Shown here: in pieces, positions 39,886-49,045 of the stretch
How positions within the stretch are numbered: position 1 is the stretch's first letter
Layout of the letters: the number at the start of each line of letters is the position of its first letter
DNA from: Mycolicibacter sp. MU0102
GTDB taxonomy: Bacteria > Actinomycetota > Actinomycetes > Mycobacteriales > Mycobacteriaceae
Assembly (NCBI RefSeq): GCF_963378105.1
Contig: NZ_OY726398.1
Span: forward strand, 4,402,001-4,466,000
Length of the DNA: 64,000 nucleotides
Direction of reading: 5' to 3'
The notes under the pieces: generated by a model
Seen by the model: only the letters and a program-made list of their open reading frames with translations
What the model was told of the DNA's origin: nothing
Database searches by the model: none
Program-made: the position numbers and the translations under genes

Positions 39886-42800
39886 CTACGGTGCGCCCGT
39901 GCCGCCAGCGCCACCGGCGCCGCCCGTGCCAACGCTGCCACTGGGGGCTTTACCGGCCACACCAGCGGTACCGGCACTACCGGCGACGCCGTCGCCATTC
40001 GTACCACCGGCGCCGCCCGTACCACCGCTGCCACCGCCGCCGGCGAAGTTGGACTTGCTGGGCTTGGAGGCACCGTTGACGCCGTTGCCGCCCTTGCCAC
40101 CCATACCACCGGCACCGCCCTGAGCCGTGGTGCCGTCGGCGTTGGCACCGCCCTGACCGCCGGTGCCGCCCTGGCCGCCGTTGCCGCCGGACCCGCCGGT
40201 ACCGCCACCGCCGGTGCCCTGACCGACCAAGCCGTTGTAGCCAGCACCACCGGCGCCACCGTTGCCGCCGACGCCTGCCGTACCGCCCTTACCGCCCTGG
40301 CCACCCTGACCGCCCGCGCCATGTGCACCGGACTGTCCGTCACCCAGCGCAACACCACCGGCGCCGCCCTGGCCGGCCGCGCCGCCGACGCCGCCGTCGC
40401 CGCCCTGGCCGCCCTCGCCGCCGGTACCACCGGTACGACCGGGCAGGCCGAGGCCGCCGGCACCACCGGCACCGCCGGTGCCGCCGTTACCGCCGGTACC
40501 GCCGCCGCCGCCGATCCCGCCGCTGCCGCCGAGACCGCCCTCGCCGCCGTCACCGGTGAGGGTGCCACCGGCACCACCGACACCACCGGTGCCACCCGCG
40601 CCACCGGCGTACCCGGTGGCGCCCTTGACGCCGGCGCCGCCGGTGCCACCGGGCATGGCGTTGCCGTTCGGGTCCTTGGGCTGGTTACCCGTACCGCCGT
40701 TACCGGCAACCGAGGTGTTGTTGCCGGCGTTGCCGCCGTTACCCGCGTTACCGCCAGTGCCACCGGTGCCGTGCTGGGCGGCCGAGCCGCCGTTACCGCC
40801 GTTACCGCCGGCGGCACCGGCGCCGTTCGCGGCGTTGGTACCCGAGGTTCCATTGGCACCGATACCACCGTTACCGCCGGTGCCACCATTGCCGTACTCG
40901 CCGAGGGCGTTGCCGCCGGTACCGCCATTTCCACCGGCCTGCGCCAGGCCGCTGCCCAGCACCGTGCCGTTGCCACCGTTACCGCCGGTGCCGCCGACCG
41001 CGACCGCGCCGCCGTTGCCGTCGGTACCACTGGCCGCCTGGGTGGCGCCATCGCCACCGAGGCCACCGGCGCCGCCGTCGCCGCCCGCACCGGCGGTGCT
41101 GCTGCTGTTGCCGCCCTTACCACCGTTGCCGGCCACCAGGTTCGAGCCGCCGCCCGCACCGTCGCCACCGCGGCCGCCGACGCCTGCGTTGCCGCCCGCG
41201 CCACCGCTGCCACCCGTGGCGCCGAGTCCGTCGGCACCGCTGTTACCGACGGTCGCCGTGCCACCGGCACCACCGTTGCCGCCTGCGCCACCAGCGCCAC
41301 CAGCGCCAGCCTTACCGGTGGCGTCGCCACCGACACCACCATTGGCACCGCTACCTGCGGTGGCGTTGGTGCCTGCGGCGCCGTTGGCGGCATGGCCACC
41401 GGCACCGCCCTGACCGCCGACGCCACCGTTACCGCCGACACCGCCGTCACCGGCGATCGAGCCACCGACGCCGCCGAGACCACCGTTGCCGCCCGCGGTA
41501 CCAGCCGTGCCGTCGGTGCCGTTGCCGGACCCATCGGTGATGCCCGCGACGCCGTTGGCTCCGGCACCGCCGTCGCCGCCTACGCCGCCGTGACCAATGG
41601 TTCCGCCGGCGCCACCATTACCGCCGTCGCCGCCCTGCTGGCCCAGCGCTGCGTTGCCACCGTGACCGCCGTTACCACCGTTGGCACCGAGGAGGGCACC
41701 GTCTTGGCCGTTGCTAGCCGCGGTGCCGTCACCGCCGAGACCACCGGCGCCGCCAGCACCGGCCGTACCGGCGATACCACCGGCACCACCGTGGCCACCG
41801 GACCCGGCGATGGCATTGACGCCGCCGCCGGCACCGCTACCGCCGTTACCGCCGTTGGCACCGTTTCCGGTGTTACCACCGGCGCCACCCGCGCCGCCCG
41901 CGCCAGCTGCACCCGCGTCACCGAGGGTCGCCGCACCGCCGACGCCACCGGCACCGCCGTTACCGCCCGCTCCACCGTTTCCGTTAGCGCTGGTCGCGTC
42001 GGAACCGTCGCCACCGTTGTCACCCGTGCCGGCGCCCGCATCAGCGCCATTGGCTGCATTCGCACCGGCGCCACCGTTACCGCCGGCTCCACCGCCGCCA
42101 CCCAGGCCGCCAGCACCGCCGTTGCCCGAGGTAGTGCCACCGGTACCACCCGCTCCGCCGGCGCCACCGTTACCGGCCGCGGTGCCCGAGGTGCCGTTGC
42201 CGGAACCGTCGGTGATGCCGTCGACGCCGGCCGTACCTGCGCCACCGTTACCACCAGCACCACCGGTACCGATCGCTCCGGCCGCGCCACCCTTACCGCC
42301 GGCGCCACCGTCTTGTGCGCCATCACCCGGCAGGAGCACGCCGTTGCCGCCGTTACCACCGGCGCCGCCGTCACCGCCGGAACCGTTGGTCCCGGCCTGC
42401 CCGCTGGCTGCCTGGGTGCTGCCCTGGCCGATACCGCCCAGCCCGCCAGCACCGCCGTGATCCCGGTCACCACCGGTACCACCGTCGCCACCGTTGCCGG
42501 CCACAAGGCCACTGCCACCGTTGCCACCAGCACCACCGGCGCCGCCGTTACCGGCGTTGCCGGCATTGCCACCGGCACCGCCGACGCCACCTGCGCCGTG
42601 GGCCGCGTTGCCGCCGATACCGCCGGCACCACCGGCAGCTGCGTTACCGCCGAGGCCACCGTTGCCACCGAGGTCACCGGCTGCCCCGATGAGACCGTCA
42701 CCGCCGTTGCCGCCGCTACCACCGGTGCCGCCCACGCCGCCGGCACCGCCGGCGCCCGACGTGCTGCCACCGGCGCCACCCTGGCCGCCGTAGCCACCGA

Positions 42801-45800
42801 CGCCACCGTTACCACCAGTGGTCCCGTTGCCGTCATTGCCGGTCACGCCGATAACACCGTTGCCGCCGTTACCACCAGCGCCACCCTGACCACCGGTGCC
42901 TATCGCACCGGCCGCGCCACCGTTACCGCCGTAGCCTCCGGCCTGACCGGTCGACCCGTCGGCCAGCAGTGCACCGATACCACCGGCACCACCATTGCCG
43001 CCGTTGCCGCCGCCGCCGTCCGCGCCGATCGCACCGTTGGCACGGTAGGTGACGCCGTCACCGTTCAGGCCGCCCTTGCCCGCGGCACCACCGACGCCGC
43101 GGTCACCGCCGGCACCGCCGTTGCCGCCGTGTCCGGCGGTGTCGTTGATACCGCCGCCAGCGCCCGATCCGCCGTGGCCACCAGTGCCTGCGGTACCGGA
43201 CGCGCCACCGTTGCCGCCGATGCCGCCGCTGCCGTTGAGGCCCGCAGTGCCGTTGGTCGCGGTGCCACCGGCACCACCGTTACCGCCGGCGCCACCGATA
43301 CCACCATTGCCACCGTTACCGCCGTCGGTGCCATCGCCACCGTTGCCACCGGAGCCGGCCGCCGCATTCGTGCCCGCGAGGCCTTCAATACCGGCGCCAC
43401 CAGCACCGCCGTTGCCGCCGGCGCCACCGACGCCGCCCAGGCCGCCGTTGCCGGAGATGGAGCCACCCTTACCGCCGCTACCGGCGTTACCGCCAGCTGC
43501 GCCGTTGCCGCCGGTTCCACCGTTGGCAGCGGCGACCGAGCCGACCGCACCCGTGGCGCCCGCACCACCGTTGCCGCCCGCACCACCGTTACCGATCGTT
43601 CCGGCGTCGCCGCCGAAGCCACCGGCGCCGCCGGCCTGCGCGGTGCCGTCGCCGAGGAGCACACCGGTGCCGCCCTTGCCGCCTGCGCCGCCGTTGCCGC
43701 CGATCGCGGAGGTACCCGCATTTCCGCCGGCCGCCTGGCTGGTGTTGGAGGCGTTCCAGCCACCGGCACCCGCCGTGCCCGCGGCGCCACGGTTACCACC
43801 GTCGCCACCATTGCCACCGGAGCCGGCAACCGAACCGCTGCCACCGCCGGCGCCGTCTGCACCGCGGCCGCCATTACCGGCGTTACCGGCATTACCGGCG
43901 TTACCACCGACACCACCGGCACCTTCACCACCGGCCGCGCCGTTGCTTGCGCTACCCCCGGCACCACCGGTACCACCGGCTCCACCGTTACCACCGATGC
44001 CGCCGTTGCCGCCGTCGGTGCCATCGGTGCCAGACGCCCCGCTGCCCGCAGTGACCACCGCGCCGCTGGTGCCATCGGCACCGTTGCCCGCGTTGCCACC
44101 GGCGCCACCAGCGCCGCCGACTCCACCGGCACCACCGTTGCCGGCGGCCGTTCCGCCCTGGCCACCGATACCACCGGACCCACCGACACCACCGTGGGTG
44201 CCGTTGGTGCCATTGCCGTCAATGTCCGTGATGCCTGCCGCGCCCGCTGCGCCGGCGCCACCGGCACCACCGGCGCCACCGTTGCCGGCGGTCGCCGCGT
44301 TACCGCCCAGGCCACCAGCGCCGCCGCCCTGGCCAATGTTCGAGCTGCCGATGACTCCGACGCCGACGCCACCTTGACCGCCGGCACCACCGTCGGTGCC
44401 GTGGCCGGCCGTACCGCCGTTGCCGGCCGCGCCGTTGCCGGCCGAACCGATTCCGCCGACACCCGCGGTGCCGGCCGCGGCGCCATCGGCACCGTTACCG
44501 CCCGTGCCGCCTGCGCCTGCGTTGGTGCCGCCGCCTCCACCGAGGCCGGTGCCACCGACGCCACCGGCACCACCGGAACCACCGGCACCGGCGTCACCGC
44601 CGACGCCACCGACACCAGCGGTCGCTTCACCGCCCGTGCCACCGCTACCGCCCGCACCACCGGCCGCGGCGTTTCCGCCGTTGCCGCCCGCGGTGTCGGC
44701 AATGGTCGCGTCAGCGCCCGCGCCACCGGCGCCACCCTTACCGCCGGCGCCACCGGCGCCGCCGGCGCCGCCGTTGCCGGAGGTGGTTCCACCGAGACCA
44801 CCGGTACCACCGTTGCCGCCGACACCGCCGATGTAGCCGTTGGTGCCGTTACCGGCAGTGATGCCGTCGACGGTGGCACCGATGCCGCCCGCACCGCCGG
44901 CGCCGCCGTTGCCGATCGCGGCGGCGTTACCACCGACGCCACCATGACCGCCGCCCTGGCCGACCCCGCCCGAGAGACCCACGCCGGCGCCGCCCTGGCC
45001 GCCGGTTCCGCCGTTGCTGGCGATGCCGTCCGGGCGAGCGGAGCCATTCGCCCCGTTGGTGGTGCCGGCACCGCCGAGGCCCACCTGGCCCGCTGCGGCT
45101 CCGAGTGCGCCGTTACCGCCGTTACCGCCGTTACCCGCGGTCGCCGCACCGCCGCCACCGAGGCCCGTGCCGCCGACGCCGGCGACACCGCCATTGCCGC
45201 CGATGCCGGCGTTCCCGCCGTTTCCACCGGTGCCGTTGGTAGCTGCGCCACCCTGTCCGCCGTTACCGCCCACGCCGCCGGCGCCGGCGTTGCCACCGTT
45301 GCCGCCGTCCGTGTCGGCCACCGTGGCGTTGGCGCCCGCACCACCGGCGCCACCCTGGCCGCCGACACCGCCGAAGCCGCCGTCGCCGCCGTTGCCCGAA
45401 GTGCTACCACCGGCGCCGCCCTTGCCGCCGTCGCCACCCGCGCCGCCGACAAACCCGTCAGTGCCGTGACCGTTATTGCCGGTTACGCCGTCGACCGTCG
45501 CGCCCTGACCACCGGTACCACCGTGACCGCCGTTTCCGACCGCAGCCGCATTGCCGCCCTGACCGCCATTGCCGCCGCCCTGGCCCACGTTCTGGCCGGT
45601 GATCGCGCCGAACCCGTCGCCACCGCGGCCGCCGTCTGCGCCGTCGGCGTTGACTCCATCGGTGCCCACGGCGCCGTTGGCGCCACCGGTGACACCGAGC
45701 CCACCGACTCCGGCACCACCGGCCTTGCCACCGAGGGCACCGTCACCACCGTTACCACCGGCACCCGCGTTGGCGCCGCCACCGCCGCCGCCGCCCTGAC

Positions 45801-48800
45801 CGCCGACCGCAGCGGTACCGGCGTCGCCACCGCTGCCTGCCGCACCACCGACACCGCCAGTACCGGTCTGCGAGATGCCACCCGATCCACCGCTACCGCC
45901 GGCGCCACCAGCGCCTGCGGCACCACCGTTGCCGCCTGAGCCATCCAGGAGGTAGGCGTCATCAGCCGCGCCACCGTTGCCACCCGTGCCACCCTGACCA
46001 CCGGCGCCGCCGGCACCGCCGTTTCCGGAGTTCGCTCCACCCGCGCCACCGGTACCACCGTTACCGCCAGCCGCGCCGCTGCCACCGGCAGTGCCGTCGA
46101 TGACGACGGTCGTCCCATGGGCCCCGGATGCGCCGGCGCCACCGTCACCGCCGGCACCACCTTGACCGTCGTTGCCGGCCGCGCCGCCGTTACCACCGGC
46201 GCCACCGGCCTGCGCGACCACGCCGCCGAGCAGCTCACCGTCACCGCCCGTGCCGCCTGCGCCGCCGTTGCCGCCACCACCGGCCGCGCCGACCCCGCCG
46301 CTAGCGGCCTGCGTGGTGTTGTCCGCATTCCAACCGCCCGCACCACCAGCACCGGCCGTGCCGCGGTTACCGCCGTCGCCACCCTTGCCGCCGGAGCCGG
46401 CCGTGGCACCGTTGCCGCCGCCGGCGCCGGCACCACCGTTACCACCGTTACCGGCGTCCCCGGCCGTACCGCCGACGCCACCCGCGCCGCCATCACCCTG
46501 GGCGCCCGCGTTGCCCGCGGCCGCGGTGCCGCCGGCACCACCCTGACCACCGACACCACCGGTACCACCGGCCCCACCATTACCGGCGTTGACACCGTCG
46601 GTGCCGCTGCCGCCGCTGCCGGCAGCCGCGTCGATACCGTTCTCGCCGTCGAAGCCCTTACCGCCGGTACCACCGGTACCGCCTACGCCGCCCGCACCAC
46701 CGGCACCGCCGTTACCCGAGGTCGCACCACCGGCACCGCCCGCACCACCGGCGCCACCGGCCGCGCCGGTTCCACCGGCCAGGCCGTTGCCGTTGAGATC
46801 GGTGCCACCGGTCTGTCCGGTCGCGCCCTGACCACCGGCACCACCGTTGCCGCCGTTACCGACGTCGCCGGCGTCGCCACCGTTACCGCCGGCGCCACCG
46901 GCCTGGACCGTGCCGTCGCCGAGGATCTGGCCGGCGCCACCGACGCCACCGTCTCCACCGTTACCGGTGGTACCTGCGCCACCGGCGACACCGGAGGCGG
47001 CGTGAGTCGAGCCGCCGCTGGAGCCTCCGGCACCGGCGTTACCGCCTTGACCTGCAACCGACGTGGAGTTACCACCCTTACCGCCGGCTCCGGCTGCTGC
47101 CGCAGATCCGCCGCCGGCACCGGCACCACCGGTACCACCGTTACCCGCCGCGCCACCGGCACCGCCGTCGCCACCGATGCCACCGACACCGTGGACACCG
47201 GCCAAGCCCTGCGCCGACGTGCCACCGGCACCACCGGCACCGCCGGCACCACCGGCACCACCGTTGCCAGCCGTGCCGGTCGCGTCGCCACCGTCGCCAC
47301 CGTTGTTGCCGCTACCGGCAGCCGCGTTCGCGCCGTCGGCACCGTTGGCCGCGGCGCCACCAGCGCCACCGTCCGCACCGGCACCACCGGCACCACCGGC
47401 ACCACCGTTACCGGACTGCGCCGAACCACCAGCGCCACCGACACCACCAGCGCCGCCAGCGAGACCACTGATGCCGTTGCCGTCTTCGTCGGTCTCACCG
47501 GCGGTCCCAGCCGCACCGGCGCCACCATTACCGCCCGCGCCGCCGTTGCCCAGGTTTCCGGCGTTACCACCAGCACCACCCGCGCCGCCGGTGCCACCGG
47601 CAACGACCGCGTCGGCACCGTCACCACCAGCACCACCGTTACCACCCGTGGTCGCCGCCGCACCCGCATTGCCGCCAGCACCACCAGCACCCGCGATGCC
47701 CGCGTTACCACCGGCGCCGCCCGCGCCACCAGCAAGGTGCGAAGCGTCGCCGTCAGCACCGGCACCACCATTTCCACCAGCACCCGCGGCGCCACCGTTA
47801 CCGCCCTGCCCGGCAGCACCGGCGGCACCCGACGATCCGATCAGACCACCGGAGCCGCCAGCACCGGCCGCACCACCAGCACCACCGACGCCACCGTTGC
47901 CACCATTGCCCGCGTTGCCACCCGCGTCACCAGCAACAATCGCGTCATCACCGTCGCCACCATCACCACCGGCACCACCAGCGGCACCCTGACCACCGGC
48001 ACCACCCTTACCGCCGGAACCGATCAGCCACGAACCCTTACCACCGGCACCACCGTTACCACCGGCGCCACCATTGGAACCGATACCACCATCGAGGCCC
48101 GCAAGACCCGAAGCACCCGCAGCACCCACCGCGCCATCGCCACCGAGGCCACCATTACCACCAACGCCATAGAACACACCAATGCCAGCACCACCGGCAC
48201 CACCATTGCCACCGGCACCACCATCGATGCCATCGCCGGCAACACCACCAACGCCACCGACACCCATCCACCAGCCACCAGCACCACCGGCACCACCATC
48301 GCCACCATCAATACCGGCACCACCAGCGCCACCATCACCAAAACCGCCCGCCGAACCACCGACACCACCAATGCCATCGGCCGACGTACCAGCAGCACCA
48401 CCATCACCGAACCACAAACCACCAGAACCACCAGCAGCCTGCGCCAGCGTCCCACCATCAATACCGTCAGCACCGTTACCGATCAGGATCTGACCGAAAC
48501 CAAACAGGTTGATAAACGAATTAACCTGCTCACCAAACGGACTCAGAATCCACGCCTGCCCCAAGTCATGCAACGGCGTGTAGAACAACGAACCGAACCA
48601 GTCATCAGCGGCCGCCGAACCCGGCAGATCCGCCACCGACGCATCAAACGACAGACCCAAATTCGACAGCAGCGGCTCCCACGCCCCCTGGTCGAACAAC
48701 GTGTCCCACGACGACGCCTGACTCAAATCACCCAACGCACCAGCCAGATCCGCACCGAACAGGTCAACCACCCAGTCCAGCTCATCAGCATGCGCCACAG

Positions 48801-48936
48801 GAGCCGCCGACAACGGCGACATCCCAAAGGTCAAAAACGCCCCAACCGCACTCCCGGCAGCGGCCACCCGGCCACCCCGGCTGCGTACGCCGCCGGCGAA
48901 ACCACGACGCCCTTTGCCGTGCTGCTTGTCAGTCAT
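39886..48936 (-). CDS. Secreted PGRS-repeat protein 3 (PE-less), about 3016 aa
   Basis: A signal peptide (AAAGSAVGAFLTFGMSPLSA, then APVAHA with a cut after residue 50) is followed by a unique region of about 120 residues (DELDWVVDLFGADLAGALG..., FGSLFYTPLHDLGQAWILSP, FINLFGFGQILIGNGADG). The remaining 2800 or so residues are GGxGGx repeats ending GGAGGTGAP. The repeats are organised in larger units of about 210-235 residues marked by ITDxxGNGT, TSGNGGAGG, and GWNxxxTxQAASG segments. ATG at 48936 has GGGAG 6 nt upstream; the longer frame to 48990 lacks one. It lies 109 bp downstream of PGRS gene 4. Nucleotides 47817-48852 are identical to the same part of gene 4. No PE domain. Confidence 0.85.
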   Translation of the reverse strand: MTDKQHGKGRRGFAGGVRSRGGRVAAAGSAVGAFLTFGMSPLSAAPVAHADELDWVVDLFGADLAGALGDLSQASSWDTLFDQGAWEPLLSNLGLSFDASVADLPGSAAADDWFGSLFYTPLHDLGQAWILSPFGEQVNSFINLFGFGQILIGNGADGIDGGTLAQAAGGSGGLWFGDGGAAGTSADGIGGVGGSAGGFGDGGAGGAGIDGGDGGAGGAGGWWMGVGGVGGVAGDGIDGGAGGNGGAGGAGIGVFYGVGGNGGLGGDGAVGAAGASGLAGLDGGIGSNGGAGGNGGAGGKGSWLIGSGGKGGAGGQGAAGGAGGDGGDGDDAIVAGDAGGNAGNGGNGGVGGAGGAAGAGGSGGLIGSSGAAGAAGQGGNGGAAGAGGNGGAGADGDASHLAGGAGGAGGNAGIAGAGGAGGNAGAAATTGGNGGAGGDGADAVVAGGTGGAGGAGGNAGNLGNGGAGGNGGAGAAGTAGETDEDGNGISGLAGGAGGVGGAGGSAQSGNGGAGGAGGAGADGGAGGAAANGADGANAAAGSGNNGGDGGDATGTAGNGGAGGAGGAGGAGGTSAQGLAGVHGVGGIGGDGGAGGAAGNGGTGGAGAGGGSAAAAGAGGKGGNSTSVAGQGGNAGAGGSSGGSTHAASGVAGGAGTTGNGGDGGVGGAGQILGDGTVQAGGAGGNGGDAGDVGNGGNGGAGGQGATGQTGGTDLNGNGLAGGTGAAGGAGGAGGAGGATSGNGGAGGAGGVGGTGGTGGKGFDGENGIDAAAGSGGSGTDGVNAGNGGAGGTGGVGGQGGAGGTAAAGNAGAQGDGGAGGVGGTAGDAGNGGNGGAGAGGGNGATAGSGGKGGDGGNRGTAGAGGAGGWNADNTTQAASGGVGAAGGGGNGGAGGTGGDGELLGGVVAQAGGAGGNGGAAGNDGQGGAGGDGGAGASGAHGTTVVIDGTAGGSGAAGGNGGTGGAGGANSGNGGAGGAGGQGGTGGNGGAADDAYLLDGSGGNGGAAGAGGAGGSGGSGGISQTGTGGVGGAAGSGGDAGTAAVGGQGGGGGGGANAGAGGNGGDGALGGKAGGAGVGGLGVTGGANGAVGTDGVNADGADGGRGGDGFGAITGQNVGQGGGNGGQGGNAAAVGNGGHGGTGGQGATVDGVTGNNGHGTDGFVGGAGGDGGKGGAGGSTSGNGGDGGFGGVGGQGGAGGAGANATVADTDGGNGGNAGAGGVGGNGGQGGAATNGTGGNGGNAGIGGNGGVAGVGGTGLGGGGAATAGNGGNGGNGALGAAAGQVGLGGAGTTNGANGSARPDGIASNGGTGGQGGAGVGLSGGVGQGGGHGGVGGNAAAIGNGGAGGAGGIGATVDGITAGNGTNGYIGGVGGNGGTGGLGGTTSGNGGAGGAGGAGGKGGAGGAGADATIADTAGGNGGNAAAGGAGGSGGTGGEATAGVGGVGGDAGAGGSGGAGGVGGTGLGGGGGTNAGAGGTGGNGADGAAAGTAGVGGIGSAGNGAAGNGGTAGHGTDGGAGGQGGVGVGVIGSSNIGQGGGAGGLGGNAATAGNGGAGGAGGAGAAGAAGITDIDGNGTNGTHGGVGGSGGIGGQGGTAAGNGGAGGVGGAGGAGGNAGNGADGTSGAVVTAGSGASGTDGTDGGNGGIGGNGGAGGTGGAGGSASNGAAGGEGAGGVGGNAGNAGNAGNGGRGADGAGGGSGSVAGSGGNGGDGGNRGAAGTAGAGGWNASNTSQAAGGNAGTSAIGGNGGAGGKGGTGVLLGDGTAQAGGAGGFGGDAGTIGNGGAGGNGGAGATGAVGSVAAANGGTGGNGAAGGNAGSGGKGGSISGNGGLGGVGGAGGNGGAGGAGIEGLAGTNAAAGSGGNGGDGTDGGNGGNGGIGGAGGNGGAGGTATNGTAGLNGSGGIGGNGGASGTAGTGGHGGSGAGGGINDTAGHGGNGGAGGDRGVGGAAGKGGLNGDGVTYRANGAIGADGGGGNGGNGGAGGIGALLADGSTGQAGGYGGNGGAAGAIGTGGQGGAGGNGGNGVIGVTGNDGNGTTGGNGGVGGYGGQGGAGGSTSGAGGAGGVGGTGGSGGNGGDGLIGAAGDLGGNGGLGGNAAAGGAGGIGGNAAHGAGGVGGAGGNAGNAGNGGAGGAGGNGGSGLVAGNGGDGGTGGDRDHGGAGGLGGIGQGSTQAASGQAGTNGSGGDGGAGGNGGNGVLLPGDGAQDGGAGGKGGAAGAIGTGGAGGNGGAGTAGVDGITDGSGNGTSGTAAGNGGAGGAGGTGGTTSGNGGAGGLGGGGGAGGNGGAGANAANGADAGAGTGDNGGDGSDATSANGNGGAGGNGGAGGVGGAATLGDAGAAGAGGAGGAGGNTGNGANGGNGGSGAGGGVNAIAGSGGHGGAGGIAGTAGAGGAGGLGGDGTAASNGQDGALLGANGGNGGHGGNAALGQQGGDGGNGGAGGTIGHGGVGGDGGAGANGVAGITDGSGNGTDGTAGTAGGNGGLGGVGGSIAGDGGVGGNGGVGGQGGAGGHAANGAAGTNATAGSGANGGVGGDATGKAGAGGAGGAGGNGGAGGTATVGNSGADGLGATGGSGGAGGNAGVGGRGGDGAGGGSNLVAGNGGKGGNSSSTAGAGGDGGAGGLGGDGATQAASGTDGNGGAVAVGGTGGNGGNGTVLGSGLAQAGGNGGTGGNALGEYGNGGTGGNGGIGANGTSGTNAANGAGAAGGNGGNGGSAAQHGTGGTGGNAGNGGNAGNNTSVAGNGGTGNQPKDPNGNAMPGGTGGAGVKGATGYAGGAGGTGGVGGAGGTLTGDGGEGGLGGSGGIGGGGGTGGNGGTGGAGGAGGLGLPGRTGGTGGEGGQGGDGGVGGAAGQGGAGGVALGDGQSGAHGAGGQGGQGGKGGTAGVGGNGGAGGAGYNGLVGQGTGGGGTGGSGGNGGQGGTGGQGGANADGTTAQGGAGGMGGKGGNGVNGASKPSKSNFAGGGGSGGTGGAGGTNGDGVAGSAGTAGVAGKAPSGSVGTGGAGGAGGTGAP
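47817..48852 (-). repeat. 1036-bp identical block, copy A (5' part of PGRS gene 3)
   Basis: Line-by-line comparison with 56710-57745 (offset 8893) shows no difference that I could find. The block encodes the end of the signal peptide, the whole unique region and the first GG repeats. Sense codons are richer in GGT/GCT/ATT here than in the following repeats, where GGC/GCC dominate. Flanks on both sides diverge at once. Confidence 0.85.
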
Positions 48937-49045
48937 GCGGGACTCCCTATTCTGCGACGAACCCATGTCGGTGATGCTTTCTCGGATCAAGTTCTTGGTG
49001 TGCTAAGTACCGGACGCCCGGCGGGGACGAGACACGAGCGGATCA

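Noticed and set aside
39886..48936. RTX-like calcium-binding nonapeptides in the PGRS proteins
   Set aside because: DGSGNGT-like strings occur but not the GGxGxDxUx register in series; spacing is over 200 residues.
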